Assembly (NCBI GenBank): GCA_030141605.1
Contig: JAQGDQ010000021.1
Span: forward strand, 930,001-994,000
DNA length: 64,000 nucleotides
Direction: 5' to 3'
From: Tubiluchus corallicola
Taxonomy: Eukaryota; Priapulida; Priapulimorpha; Priapulimorphida; Tubiluchidae
Shown: piece by piece, positions 11,504-23,905 of the stretch
How the letters are laid out: every line of letters starts with the position of its first letter
How positions within the stretch are numbered: the first letter of the stretch is position 1
Program-made: the position numbers and the translations under genes
Notes under the pieces: model-generated
Databases searched by the model: none
Seen by the model: the letters and a program-made list of their open reading frames with translations, nothing else
Told to the model about the DNA's origin: nothing

Positions 11504-14500
11504 TAACAGTATTTCTAGAGTCGACGAAACTGAACCGCTAAACACCTAGACCATTCGGTTACGCAGGACTCACAAATTTACTTAATTTTACGCTCGCTTA
11601 ATTAAAAATTCAGAAAAGCATTCCCCCTAAGGACCCCATACAAATACTGTAACCACTCGAGGGTCTGCTGTTAATGTAATTTTATTGTATCAGGAGATCT
11701 AAGTCTAACACTACGTATAAAGAAAATGTATGTATATAGATTTTGAAACAACATTCGACTTACCTGGCTTGCTTTCCCTGAGATTGTTGTAGTTGTTGCT
11801 GGACGCGCCTGTTCGCAAAAGTTCAATCTACACGTATAAGCTGAACTAATGAAAACGTATTTGATCAACGTTTCAAAACTAAATTCCAGATCCACAAACG
11901 TGCAGCAAAACACACTTCACAGCTTAATTTCGCTGTCTTTGGTTACCCATTATTTAAACAGCGTTTTTTTTTGTGCAAATGATACCATCATAATCCAAAT
12001 CAATGACGCCATGACTTCTGTCTACTAGGAAAACAATTAAAGGCAAAAAACACCGTAATTACGTTAAAAATTAAAATTAATAATCGAGTAGAACAGCAAA
12101 CCATTTTAACCAATGTTGTACAGCGCACTTTTTGCTGGGGGAAGAGGTGGTAAAGAAACAACAAGTAACTGTACAGAACAACTACTATGTCAAAGGATTG
12201 CTGAAATAATAGAAAATCTATCATGCCCTCAAAGTTTTGTACGAACTCGTTATGTGTTACTCACAACTTGCAATCTTGAAGTCACTGGGATTCATTTTTT
12301 TCCGAATGAACTGAATAACCTGGAAATTCACCGTACCTGAACTCCTCTAAACACAATGGAGCTAGCTCGGAGGACAGGACGGACGCCAAGATGATAAAAA
12401 ACCATGTCACGGAACAGTATTCAACAGAAAAGCTTATGAAACATCTGTAAGCTGTATTGAAAAGGCTCTTGAGTTCTGCAAATCACTTCTTCAATCATAA
12501 CCTTCAAAATTGAAGGCTGTGCGAGACGCACGAAGCTTCCGCGCCAAATTTCGAGGCAATACTTTGATGTAAAAATTGTTCTGTATTACTCTTTGTTTTT
12601 GTACCACCTCCGAAGATAAAAGGTTATGAATAATCCTGTAGTGCACAAGACATCTGCTCTGCTGTTTCTAAACATTTTCTATGCTTCTAATGCACGCTTG
12701 TGACTCATGCCAGCTCCACGCAACAGCATTCTAATTATTTACGTGCGATTGTGCGTGTCCCGAGCATTCACTTCTATTGGTGATCATAAAGTCATTACAT
12801 TAGTACACGTTTCGTGGTCTCAATCTAATAACCTGTAGCTAAGTTTCTAATCGGTTCGATAATGAAGTCACAGCAGTCTCGGTGTACGCGCCGGCGTTCT
12901 AGCTAAACGCGAGCTGTTCGCGAGAAACCACGCGAAATTATTGTGAAGCAGCGCGCAAAAAATAAGCCTATAGCGTAGGCACCTGTTTAATCACGCCCAC
13001 TCTTGCAAAATCCAGTATATGGCCCTGTTCAGTATGAGTATTGTATTCACATTATTGCAATATATAAGGAAGACGTAATGTTTTACTTGAGTCGAATACT
13101 TCTAATTTATTCTAATTTAACAAATGTGCGTGAGCTATAATAGTTTATCCAATCTGACATGACACATGACATGTCATTATTAGTTAAAAAGGTCCTATAA
13201 AAATATTTATGGTTGGAAAAATTAATTTGCTGTCGTAAAACTAGTAAAAGTATGTAACTTACTGTGCAGAATAAATTTATTTTCATTATGGATATCGCGG
13301 GCTAGGTGCTCCCTCTTTGTTTTAACCTTGTGATTAATTCTGTAATGTATTCTTTTTGCGTTTGTATAACATACTTTCAAGTTTGGGCGCGTGCAGATCG
13401 AGACACCCTATCCTTGAGTTCATGATCTCAGGACATTAAAGGGATGGATTAATAGAGATACGTGCATTATAGAATTCACTTTTATTTTTTTTTGGAGACA
13501 TGCTCTTTTTCACCTGCAGCTTAAAAATTGCTCTCCTTATTACATATGGTTAAAAATTGTCCACCCGGTTAGAAATTAGCAAGAAATTATGATTTTTGAA
13601 AATTTAACACAGTGTTAATAATTTTCATATACAACCGTCCTCAAAACACGTGAGGAAAATTAAGGCAATTAAGATATTTTGTTTTTAAATTGCAAGTTAC
13701 CATGATCGATTTTCAACTGCTTAATCAATTTACTTAAATCGACTAAAATCCAGATAAGAGGTGTAACGTAAATAGTATAGCATGGGAGCATCTTTTTCTC
13801 CATTTCACAACTATACTTCAAAACAATGGTAACAAATTATTGTTGAATGATATATGCCTTTGCATTATTTACAAATGAGGTCACCCAAGTTGCAAATGAC
13901 TAGAAAGTTCATAAGAATTTGTCCTGAAACTAATAATTTTAAGTGAGTCATGATAATATTTGACTGTTATCACAAAATTGTGACGGAGTAAACCTTGAAG
14001 TATTCATGTGTGGTAATAGCTCTCTCCCACGGCCTTACTACATAACTATTATTATAAAAGTCACCTTATTGAGTCAGTATTGATATGAGTGACTTCGACC
14101 TGCCATCTAGTGGCAAAACTTGCACATGTCCAACACTGTGCTAACATAAGAAAGTCATAATAATACGGCTTGCGCATGGATAAAGCATAAACCAATGCAG
14201 AATTGAGTTGCAAAAGCGAAAATAAACCTTGACTAACTAAATAAAATGGTCGCAAAATTGATTTAATTATAAATAATTGAGCCAACTAAGCGAGAGTAAA
14301 TATTTTTGTGTTTATATGTATGTGCAAGTATTTGTAAGTGTTCATATGTGTACTATATATATATATATATATGTCAGTGAGAAGTATATACTATATTAGC
14401 ATATGTACAAACATTCGGGATATACATGTATATATAATACCAAATCTAATGGCGTGAATTGACCAATTTTGCAAATTTCAAGTAAATAAAGCTCAGTCAT

Positions 14501-15597
14501 TAAAATAAATAATGTTTCATAGGTAAATTCAGTTGTACTAATTAAAGCAATTTTATTAACAATTGCACATTTAATTACTCACTAACATCTCTCTCACAAC
14601 ATATCTAACAGGGTGGTTGACTTTGATAACTTTTAGCTCTTCGCCACCTTTTTGCCAATGAACACTGCACAAATTATTGTAAATTATTAATCATGGTTTT
14701 TATTAACTAATCACATTGATTCTTGTATTGATCATATTGTAATAAGGCGATAAACAAATTACTTACTTACTCACTATTTATTACAGGGCTTGGTGCAGCA
14801 GTGTTTAAAAAACTGGACTATATCCTAGCTCTGTGCTGTTTACTTGTCTAGGGAATTGAGACAGCTTTTGTCTAACTAGAGACCTCCAATAGAATATAAG
14901 CAGCAATGGAGCTCAAGGAATTACAATTTAACAACACGACTGCCCATGTCACAAGTGCTGATATAATGGTCAAAAATAATATCCACCACCGCAGAAGCAG
15001 AGATATCACGTCCGAAGTTTGTCAATACGGTCCTGGAAAAAAATTTGCAATAACTCGATTGCAGTTGCAGCTGTTGCTTTACGTTCGAGTAACGGCTTTC
15101 TCTGAAAGTGGCACCTGGCTGCGCAGTAATGCTGCGCAGATGCGGCGCATTGTGATCATAGTTTCGTCATTCTTTGCATATCTCACGGATGCTGTTGCCG
15201 TAATAAAGGTACCGTTCCGCCATTGCAGATACTGTACGTGTTCAGCTAGCGGTATCACAAAGGGATGCTGTAGAGGGAATTACAAGAGACAGGTTTGAAA
15301 TTAAATTGTTGAATTTGATTGTTCTTGCTTTCTCATTTGAGGTCTATTTTTTGTTCTGTAGTTGATAATTAGCCGGGCGTAGAAATATACAATTAAATTT
15401 GATTACTAATGTTTATTGTCAATTATTTCATTGGTAAGCTATAGACTAATATCAATAAGGCACTTCAATTTAAATTTGATTTGGCGAATTCTGCTGACTC
15501 CTTATAGTACTTAAAATGTGAAAGTTCTCCTGAACCTTGTCATCTTTAACACGAATAAAATGTTGGATGCTCTTTACAATCTCACAACAGATTATTT
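11504..15597. other. Intergenic region upstream of TEAD, no gene recognised
   Basis: No conserved protein is seen. The longest open frame (14906-15298, 130 codons, + strand) has an ATG but shows no domain, and its composition looks random. A short TA microsatellite lies at 14353-14372. Noncoding first exons of the TEAD gene could fall here, but cannot be recognised. Confidence 0.45.
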
Positions 15598-16045
<448 letters not shown>

Positions 16046-16240
16046 CAGTAATCAATTGTGAAAATGTATAGAGCATTCGACGTTTTATTCATGTTAAAGT
16101 CATAGTAGACTAGATCAGCCTCATACTTGATAGTGATCGAGTCGATCACAACCATGGTATGCTTCTAAAGAAAAGCTATGGATTCGAATGTTTGAGACTA
16201 TGTCCCCTTGTTTAGGTTTGAGAGTTTCGGGCAATCAAAC

Positions 16241-19200
16241 ATGGCAGAGTGGAACGGTGATGAGCACGAAGAGGATGATGACGACGAAAGAGGAGCCGAC
16301 AAGTGTGACCTCTCAGACGGTGAAGGTGTGTGGTCACAAGATATTGAACAAAGCTTTATGGAAGCACTTGCAATATATCCACCCTGCGGAAGGCGTAAAA
16401 TTATACTGTCAGATGAAGGAAAGATGTATGGTATGAATGACGCATTGATTATTTTTATCCTGATTGCCTCCAGCCGAATTACTAATTTTTTATGTTGGCT
16501 AAAATTACTAGCTGCACTTCAATCCTTATTTTTATTTTAAGTAAAATTATTGTGATTTTGTATGTAATTATCCAGTCTTACGTTCAACTTTCAAAATGTT
16601 AATATGAAAAACATGCTTGTAGTAAGGGTATTCTACCAGCAAGCGAATTCGAATCAAGTCAAATTTGTGACTTTCGAATTCGAATCAAACCGAATTTCAG
16701 CCATCAGAATCACAAATAAAAATAAATAACCTGTCTCATAAAGATCATTCGCATTACTTGGTTTTGTTTTGCAGTAAAACACTAATAATTTGTTTAAAGA
16801 TTGTTCACAGAAATCGCAGCTGAACTGTGCTGACTGCATGATGTTTTAACGTGTTAATGATAAAGAAAGTGCTGATTATTCAAAGGATCCTTCATTTTAG
16901 GATCGTCTGTTAAAATACACCTACGCCGTGACGATCGGTTCAAATTACAATTCTTTATGAGTTGCTATGGAGTAGTTACTCCTTAATTTTAGCCTCAGCT
17001 CATAACAGTTGACATACATTGAATATGGCAGTGCAGTGATAGCAGGACTGCAACGCGTTTTCTACGTGCGCCTAAAGAAAAGATATTATTGATCCAGCGA
17101 GCTGAAGCCAAGAAACGCTGCGCTTTCAGCACATACATCACATAGTTGGAATTCCTGGCTGACTCAGGTGGCTGTTCAATGCATTATTTGCTGACAGTGT
17201 ACACAGCGGGGACCATATCATTACGTAAAGAAATATAAAGCTTGAGTCAGCAAAACATTGCACGCTTGGATGCATGCCTTCCTAGTAGTGATTTATTTCC
17301 TCGCGCCAGGGACTTTTGATTTTTGGTATCGATAAAACGGTGTACGGCATTTAAAACGACTTCATATTGCAATTTTTTTCAAAAAAGGGTTGCATTACTT
17401 TGAGTAATTTTGCATGGACGTTTTTCTTTGCGAATGCTGAGCTTACTGGTACTCCCTACTAACGTTATTGGTGCTGAGAGAACCAAGCAAGCAGGACCAG
17501 ATTGTGACCTTTAGGGGCCCCTAGCCTAATGAAATTATCGGGGCTCCCTCAGACGGAGCCACCCTCTAACTCGCCCGCACCCGTCTTGAATATTTTTACT
17601 CGTGATATATTTTATCGATATTTGCATTGCTTGAAGCTTTGAAGTAAACTTATTGCAAATCCTTTAAATAAACTAGAATAAGCTTAGCTATCTTTTATTT
17701 GTCAATAAAATATTCTTTAATGGCGCGTTCAGACGTAGAGATCCCTCGGAACTTGTTGCGCAGCTTCTCTCTGAGAGTAAAGTTGCACGTTGGAACGGCT
17801 TGGCAACGTCTCTCGCAACTTATTGCAAACTCAGTGAGACTTGCTGAGAGTTAACTTGCATAATAAGTTTAGAGAGAAGTTGCCAAGCCATTCACAAGTG
17901 CAACTTTGCTCTCAGAGAGAAGTTGCGAGAGAAATTTCTACGTCTGAACGCGCCGTCAGTAATACCACTATTTTACTGTTTAATGTAAAACCAAATTAGC
18001 ACATATTTCAACACAAACGTAGCGAAAAAACAGATTCTTTTACCAAAGTTTAATGTTAAAAAGGCTTGGAGGACTCGAGCTTAAGAAGCCCTAATCTGCA
18101 GCTAGTTAATAGCCTATACAATAATCTGGCCCTGCTTGTATGATAAATGCATTCAAACTTTTGCTAAATTTCTTTTGAACTTACTGACCTCTTGAAATTT
18201 CTCACATACATCGTTCACCCTCACTTGCAACTGGATGTCTAGCAACTATCTTAACCTACAGCAAAAGGAATAATTTGAAATTGAGCCGTTTTTAAGTAGG
18301 TCTACATACCAGCAGTTCTGCTATGTCAGCTTCTGTACCAGCGAGAGCATAGTTTTGTTGCTGATATAATCACTAAAATTTGTTTACGAAGTTCACACAC
18401 ATTCACAGTCAGATATCCAGCAACTATCTTAATTTACAGTCAAAGAAAAAGAAATTAAATTGAGCTATTTCCAAGTGTTGCTCTGTGCCAGTACTGAAAT
18501 ACTCCTGTAACTGATATGAAAATTTTGAAGAGCTATAATTCATTATATTAATTACCGATTGAGATTGTTTGTGTTTAGGTCGTAATGAATTGATTGCGAG
18601 GTACATTAAGTTACGCACTGGAAAGACACGAACTCGAAAACAAGTTTCTAGCCACATTCAGGTACTTGCTAGAAAGAAATCCAGAGAACTTCAGTGTAAA
18701 CTTAAGGTAAAAATATCATTTTTTTAGTATAATTTCATTGTTTAAACATGCAAGAATCCGCAATTGCACCTCTCCTGCGATGTGGGTGAATTCAATGCTT
18801 CATGTAATATTTCCACTGAGCCGAGTGGCATAAATTCATAGTGTTGCCTAACATGTCTTGTTAACATAATTTTCTCATTTGTTTGAAAATTCATACTTAT
18901 CATAGGACCAGGTGGCCAAGGAAAAGGCTATGCAATCTTTGGCTGGAATGTCTTCTGCACAAATAGTGTCTGCTTCTGCAATTCACAACAAGAGTACAGG
19001 AAACAATATGGGTGGCATGGCTCCCTACGGCGGGATGAGTGCCGATAGGAGTGCTTTTCCAGCATCTGCACCAACGGTAAACTAACTCTTGATTTACGTT
19101 GTAGCGGTATGATGGAGACACTTGGTGATTTTTGACAAAATGACAAAGTGGATCTGCTGATTAAAGTTTTGTATGTGTATCTAATAGTTCTTGGCAGCAT

Positions 19201-22200
19201 TTAATAGTTTTACACAATGTGTGAGCAATGTATATTTTGTAAAACATGTAGAGTCAAAAAAGAAAACGAATCAACAACATTTTGAACATTAAAAGAAAAC
19301 AGGATGATTTTTTATATCCTACCCCATTTTGAAGTACGGTAAAGAGTATACATTGTAGGCCTAATTGAAATACATTGCTACTGTACAACATTCAGTGTGA
19401 TATACAAAAACTTGTGAAATTTTAAGTTTAAAATTCAAATTTCAACTTTACCGCTGTGCTCATGCTTGAGTTCTTGAATGTGTGCACGAACCTCACAACT
19501 GAGCACCACTGTGTAGCACCAGTATCTATGTTTTTGCATTGCTTTTCCGAGATGCTGGAGCTAGGACCAATCTAACTAGTGAATGGTGATATGCATGTAA
19601 TAGTGAGGAACTAGCTACACAAATGTGAAATTACATTTCTGTGGTGTTAATTCTTTCGCATAAGTCATTCTTGAAAAAAATGGCATACTCCCTTTCAATA
19701 TTCTGTAGGGTAGATTGTTTTGAGCTATTTTTTTTACGATTGTGTTCGGTTTTCCTTTAATGTATTCTATGTCAGTAAATCTATTGTTTATTGCATGTGC
19801 CCATTTTGGTGTTTTTTGTGTTTGTGTTTAGCTACCTTGAGTTGATATTATTTGGCATTTTAAACACTAATTAGTCGCACATGTTCTTATTTAATAATGC
19901 TGGTTCAGTAATGTCTGTATTTATTGTTTACAGTTCTGGCAGTCAAATTCACAACCAATGAGAGGTGCATCTCAGACGTATGTACATTTTCACCATAACC
20001 TTATTTTTTACTAAAATTATAATAGGTCCTCTTGTTAATCTGGTATACAGGCTTTTTACAGTCATTCTTATTAATGTATAGGGAAAGGCTGTAATCATTT
20101 TAAAGTGATTTTACGTAAAAATACTTTTAATCTTCGTCAGCAAATTCACGCAATGAAGTCATACATAATTTTGTTTTTAACACCCATGTCATTTTAACTT
20201 TAAATATTTTTGCCCATCTGGAATGTACACTTACTAACCCTTTTTTAAATATTCAGCTTACTAATCACCTGTTCTTTGTGTAAATATTTATAAATTTGAT
20301 ATGTATTGTGGGAATATTTTTAAATACTGATTTTTAATTAAGTTTTGTTTACTATGCTATGGTACTTTTTATGCACTGAAATAAATAATACTGTACTTCA
20401 CTGATCAGTTGGCATGTTAGAGTTTTGCAATTTCTCTTCAGCATTTCTTCACTTAGTTTTATACAATTTCATCACTTTTAATTAATGCATCATACATTTT
20501 TTAGGATATCAAAGCCATATCACGGGCAGCAGTCGCATGCTGCAAATGTACCCACAGCAACACACTGGGAAGGTTGTGGTATCGGTACGTCCAGGTTTAA
20601 GCTGATAGAATTCTCGGCGTTCATGGAGCAGCAGCACAACTCTGATTCAGTGAGTGTTTGTTAGAGTTAGAAACATTGTATTTGAAAAACACAATTTACT
20701 TGCCACCAATAACGATTTAAAGCTAAAATAATTTTTAATTTTTTTTAACTGTTTTTATGTGTGCATCTTAATTTGGCTTTCGTAATATACTGCTATAGCA
20801 TTTTTAACAGTGTTTAAATTTTGCAGCATTTAATGCTTTTTCTTTGTCTTTTTAACATAGTATACCAAACACTTATTTGTTCATCTTGGTGGACCAGGAA
20901 CTGACATATCTGCTAGCATAGAGGTAACTGTTGGGTGTTCTTAAACTTTGAATCTATTTTGATGGTGTATCTGATAATAAAACTCGACGACTAATGGTGT
21001 GTTTAGACGTAGAGACATCTCTCGCAACTTCTCTCTGAGTCTCTGAGAGAAGTTGCCAAGCCGTTCACACCTTACAACAAGTTGCGACAGAAGTTGCTAA
21101 GCCATTCACACGTTGGAACAGGTTATGAGAGAAGTTGCTAATGTGTTCACACATCGCAACAAGTTGCGAGAGAAGTTGCTAAGCCGTTGCAAGTTTACTC
21201 TCAGAAAGAAGATGCGCAACAAGTTGCGAGAGAAGTCTCATTATCTGAACGCGCTATAATGGAAAAGGATTAACTGTTATTTTTAGACCAACTAAACTGA
21301 GCTTGAAAACTTGAAAATGATGAAAAAATATCTAGATTATTTGAAGCTGTGGTAATAATTACTTTTTAATGAAGCAGCAAATTAACAGATTTTGGTCCAC
21401 AACTCAATGGCTATAATTATGACTTAACATTTTATTGGCAAACTTGTAACTTTTCTGCTCACAAGTGATAGTCTTTTAACTAACGAGGCAACTTCACTGA
21501 ATATCATTTCAACAACAATAAACATTTTCAGAACACGAACCATACTAATTTATCTCATTTCAATGAATTAATTGCCATGGCTTTCTGTCGTTATACGTTA
21601 TAGGCTGTTGATATACGACAAATTTATGACAAGTTTCCGGAGAAGAAGGGTGGTTTACGTGATCTGTATGAAAAGGGGCCACAAGATGCTTTCTTTCTTG
21701 TTAAATTTTGGGTAAGATAATTTTTTATTTTGGATAGTAACTTATGTAAAATAAAATACTTTTTAATTTTACATGTTGTATCTTATAGACACACATTTGT
21801 TAATTCACTTATCATGAAAACTGTTAAAAACAAAATTTTTTTAGGCGGATCTTAATACGGAAATACAGGAAGAAGCAGGAGCTTTCTATGGTGTCACATC
21901 CATGTACGTATAAATTCACGTGGTAATCGGTGTTCTCGTAATCAGTACTATTATGATTATACGTAAAAAACATTTCTAATTTTATCTGTACTGACTGCTG
22001 TGCAGACATTTTTAGACTGAATAAAATTTCTTCATGTTTTCAGTATCTGCTCTGACGAATAAAGTTATTTTCACATTTTGCTTGCAATTTAAAGCCATTA
22101 GCTAATCGAATATTGAATACTATTGAAATGATTACAGATATGAAAGTGTAGAAGACATAACTATCACTTGTTCAACCAAAGTTTGTAGTTTTGGAAAACA

Positions 22201-23905
22201 AGTTGTCGAGAAGTTGGAGGTAATTTAGTTCAGTAATAAGTTTAGTGGATGCCCACACGAATGTGTAATCAGTAGCTAGTAATAATTATTATTTTTTTAT
22301 TATGCATAATGCAGTGGCATCTATTGACAAGAAAAATGAAGCATTTAAGTTAAAGCCTCTGTAATATCACTGTTATTTTTATATTAGATTTTCTCTAAAA
22401 ATTTCAAATGTTAAAGCCATTTGCAATGAGCTCAGTACTCTATCAGAGGAGATAACCGTTTATCAGTATTTTTAATTTTTCAGACTGAGCATGCTCGATA
22501 TGAGAATCACAAGTACGTTTACCAAATTGTGCGCTCACCTATGTGTGAGTACATGATCAACTTCATACATAAACTTAAGCAGCTTCCGGAAAAATATATG
22601 ATGAACAGCGTCTTGGAAAACTTTACAATTTTACAGGTATCTCAAAAGATTTTAATAGGTTGTTAATCAGTTTACTTATCACATTTCAAATCTAATTGTT
22701 TTCCATATTCATAGCAATACATATGCTTTTCATAGCCATATGCTTTTCAAGGTCTGTCAGCCAACTTGTGAAAAATGTTGATAATGACGTTTGTTAGAAT
22801 GGCAAATTACTGACATTAAACTTTGTTTTATGTTTGTACCTTTTTGGCAATTTCTATAGTAGCACTGCAAAAGCAGGACTGGCCTTAGGAAGTGCAGGGC
22901 CTTACTGGAAACAATTAGGTGGGCGCTAGCTAAAGTCTATAGAATGGTAAAAATGTTCTATTATAGGCTTTATATTTCTATGACAGAATGGAAAGCAGTT
23001 AAAATGTGTGCTCAAAAAGTGTGGTGCGAATTAGTTAATGGACCAAACTGCTACATATAACACATATTACACATTGCATATGTGTAAGCGCAACAAGTAG
23101 CAAACAAAATGTTTAGATCACCTCCAAGAAGTACAAAGTTACAACATCACTTGTTTTAATCACTGTGAAATGATTTATTAAAATTAGCAATAAATTTTCA
23201 TTCTGATTAAAATGAAATTACAAGTGAACAGCATTGCTGGAGCATGGGGATTGATCCCACTTACTCTCTAGCACAGGGTCCTCTGAGCATGGGGCCTGAT
23301 TTGGTGAAATTGGTCCAATTGGCTTAAGGCCAGTCCTGACAAAAATGGTGTTTGCAAGTGTCAACTATAGTGGTACTGAAGGCACTTTGTTTGACTAGAA
23401 TAGGCACTTAGAAGAGAATAGAATTAGAAAAAGCAAAGTTTGTATAGATTGATAACTAGTGCCATCGATCTTTCATGTTTAAACAATGCCGTCAAGCAAC
23501 AATGGATTTTATTATTATTTGAACCTGGATTGTGTCTTCTGCAGACAATAGTCTTGCTTTGAAAGCATGACATCCGCTCAAAAATGTTTTACCATTTACG
23601 CTAGCTTGAATATTTCACATATTGTTAACCTGGTGTAGAATAACATTTAAATTACAAACTATTTAAATTAAGTTAGTTGCCTAGCAAATTGCTTGGGGTA
23701 AAAGTTATCAGTAATTAATTAAATAGAATAGCATGTCAAAAATGTGATGGCTGTACAGAGATGCATCAGTTACAACTCGCACATTTTTCAGGTTGTTTCA
23801 AATCGAGATACTCAAGAAATTTTGCTTTGCATAGCATATGTTTATGAAGTGTCAACGAGCGAGCATGGTGCACAACATCACATCTACAAACTTGTCAAAG
23901 ACTGA
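16241..23905 (+). CDS. TEAD: TEAD/Scalloped transcription factor (11 coding exons)
   Basis: DNA-binding partner of YAP/TAZ (Yorkie), the nuclear output of the Hippo pathway. Coding exons: 16241-16430, 18579-18706, 18906-19076, 19934-19977, 20505-20649, 20861-20923, 21604-21711, 21845-21903, 22138-22219, 22484-22636, 23792-23905. All have AG/GT borders and consistent phases, giving 418 aa. An acidic N-terminus precedes the TEA domain (about residues 26-98), which includes [18 protein letters not shown] and [19 protein letters not shown] short linker starts with [15 protein letters not shown]. The YAP-binding domain (about 199-418) includes [39 protein letters not shown] and the terminal HHIYKLVKD. 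Cys351 in SPMCEY matches the conserved palmitoylated Cys of vertebrate TEADs. The start is the first in-frame ATG (ATCAAACATGG). An AG at 16212-16213 may be the acceptor of a 5'UTR intron. At 418 aa it is near the family length. Introns 1 and 6 carry related palindromic MITEs, and intron 3 a TTAA-bounded one. Confidence 0.96.
17722..17954. mobile_element. Palindromic MITE (GCGTTCAGACG ends), copy 1
   Basis: 233 bp in TEAD intron 1. The ends GGCGCGTTCAGACGTAGA and its near-perfect complement form a terminal inverted repeat. The interior repeats AGAGAAGTTGC/GCAACTTCTCTC in both orientations. No target duplication is evident, so the superfamily is undetermined. Confidence 0.8.
19289..19760. repeat. 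TTAA-bounded MITE, family R2 copy 1
   Basis: 472 bp in TEAD intron 3. The left end is TTAAAAGAAAACAGGATG and the right end is the complement of TTAAAGGAAAACCGAAC. Internal blocks are shared with 61756-62391, including CCTACCCCATTTTGAA, TGTGATATACAAAAACT and GGGTAGATTGTTT. No coding capacity. Confidence 0.85.
20996..21255. mobile_element. Palindromic MITE (GCGTTCAGACG ends), copy 2, with 41-bp tandem units
   Basis: About 260 bp in TEAD intron 6. The ends GGTGTGTTTAGACGTAGAGA and ...ATCTGAACGCGC relate it to 17722-17954. Between 21045 and 21200 lie about four degenerate units of about 41 bp, each containing GAGAAGTTGCTAAGCCGTTCACA or a close variant, so the element grew by internal tandem duplication. 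Confidence 0.78.
22860..23340. other. Last TEAD intron segment, possible old repeat
   Basis: The 1.1-kb last intron contains CAGGACTGGCCTTAGGAAGT near 22875 and GGCTTAAGGCCAGTCCTGAC near 23321. These are inverted to one another, suggesting the ends of a roughly 460-bp element. I see no coding content. Confidence 0.45.

Noticed and set aside
11318-11549. Open frames rich in Ser-Leu (-) and Glu-Arg (+)
   Set aside because: Produced entirely by the (GA)n microsatellite; no non-repeat coding signal.
14906-15298. 130-codon open frame on the + strand
   Set aside because: The longest frame in the left third, but with no domain, no splice partner with matching phase that I could see, and ordinary noncoding composition.
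16208-16240. Upstream in-frame extension of TEAD beginning at a TTG
   Set aside because: Some vertebrate TEADs use a non-ATG start, but here an ATG in good context (ATCAAACATGG) gives the expected MAEW-type start, and an AG acceptor lies inside the extension.
17718-17962. Target duplication around the GCGTTCAGACG MITE
   Set aside because: The flanks TTTAAT and GTCAGTAAT do not form a clear duplication at the visible ends, so no superfamily is claimed.
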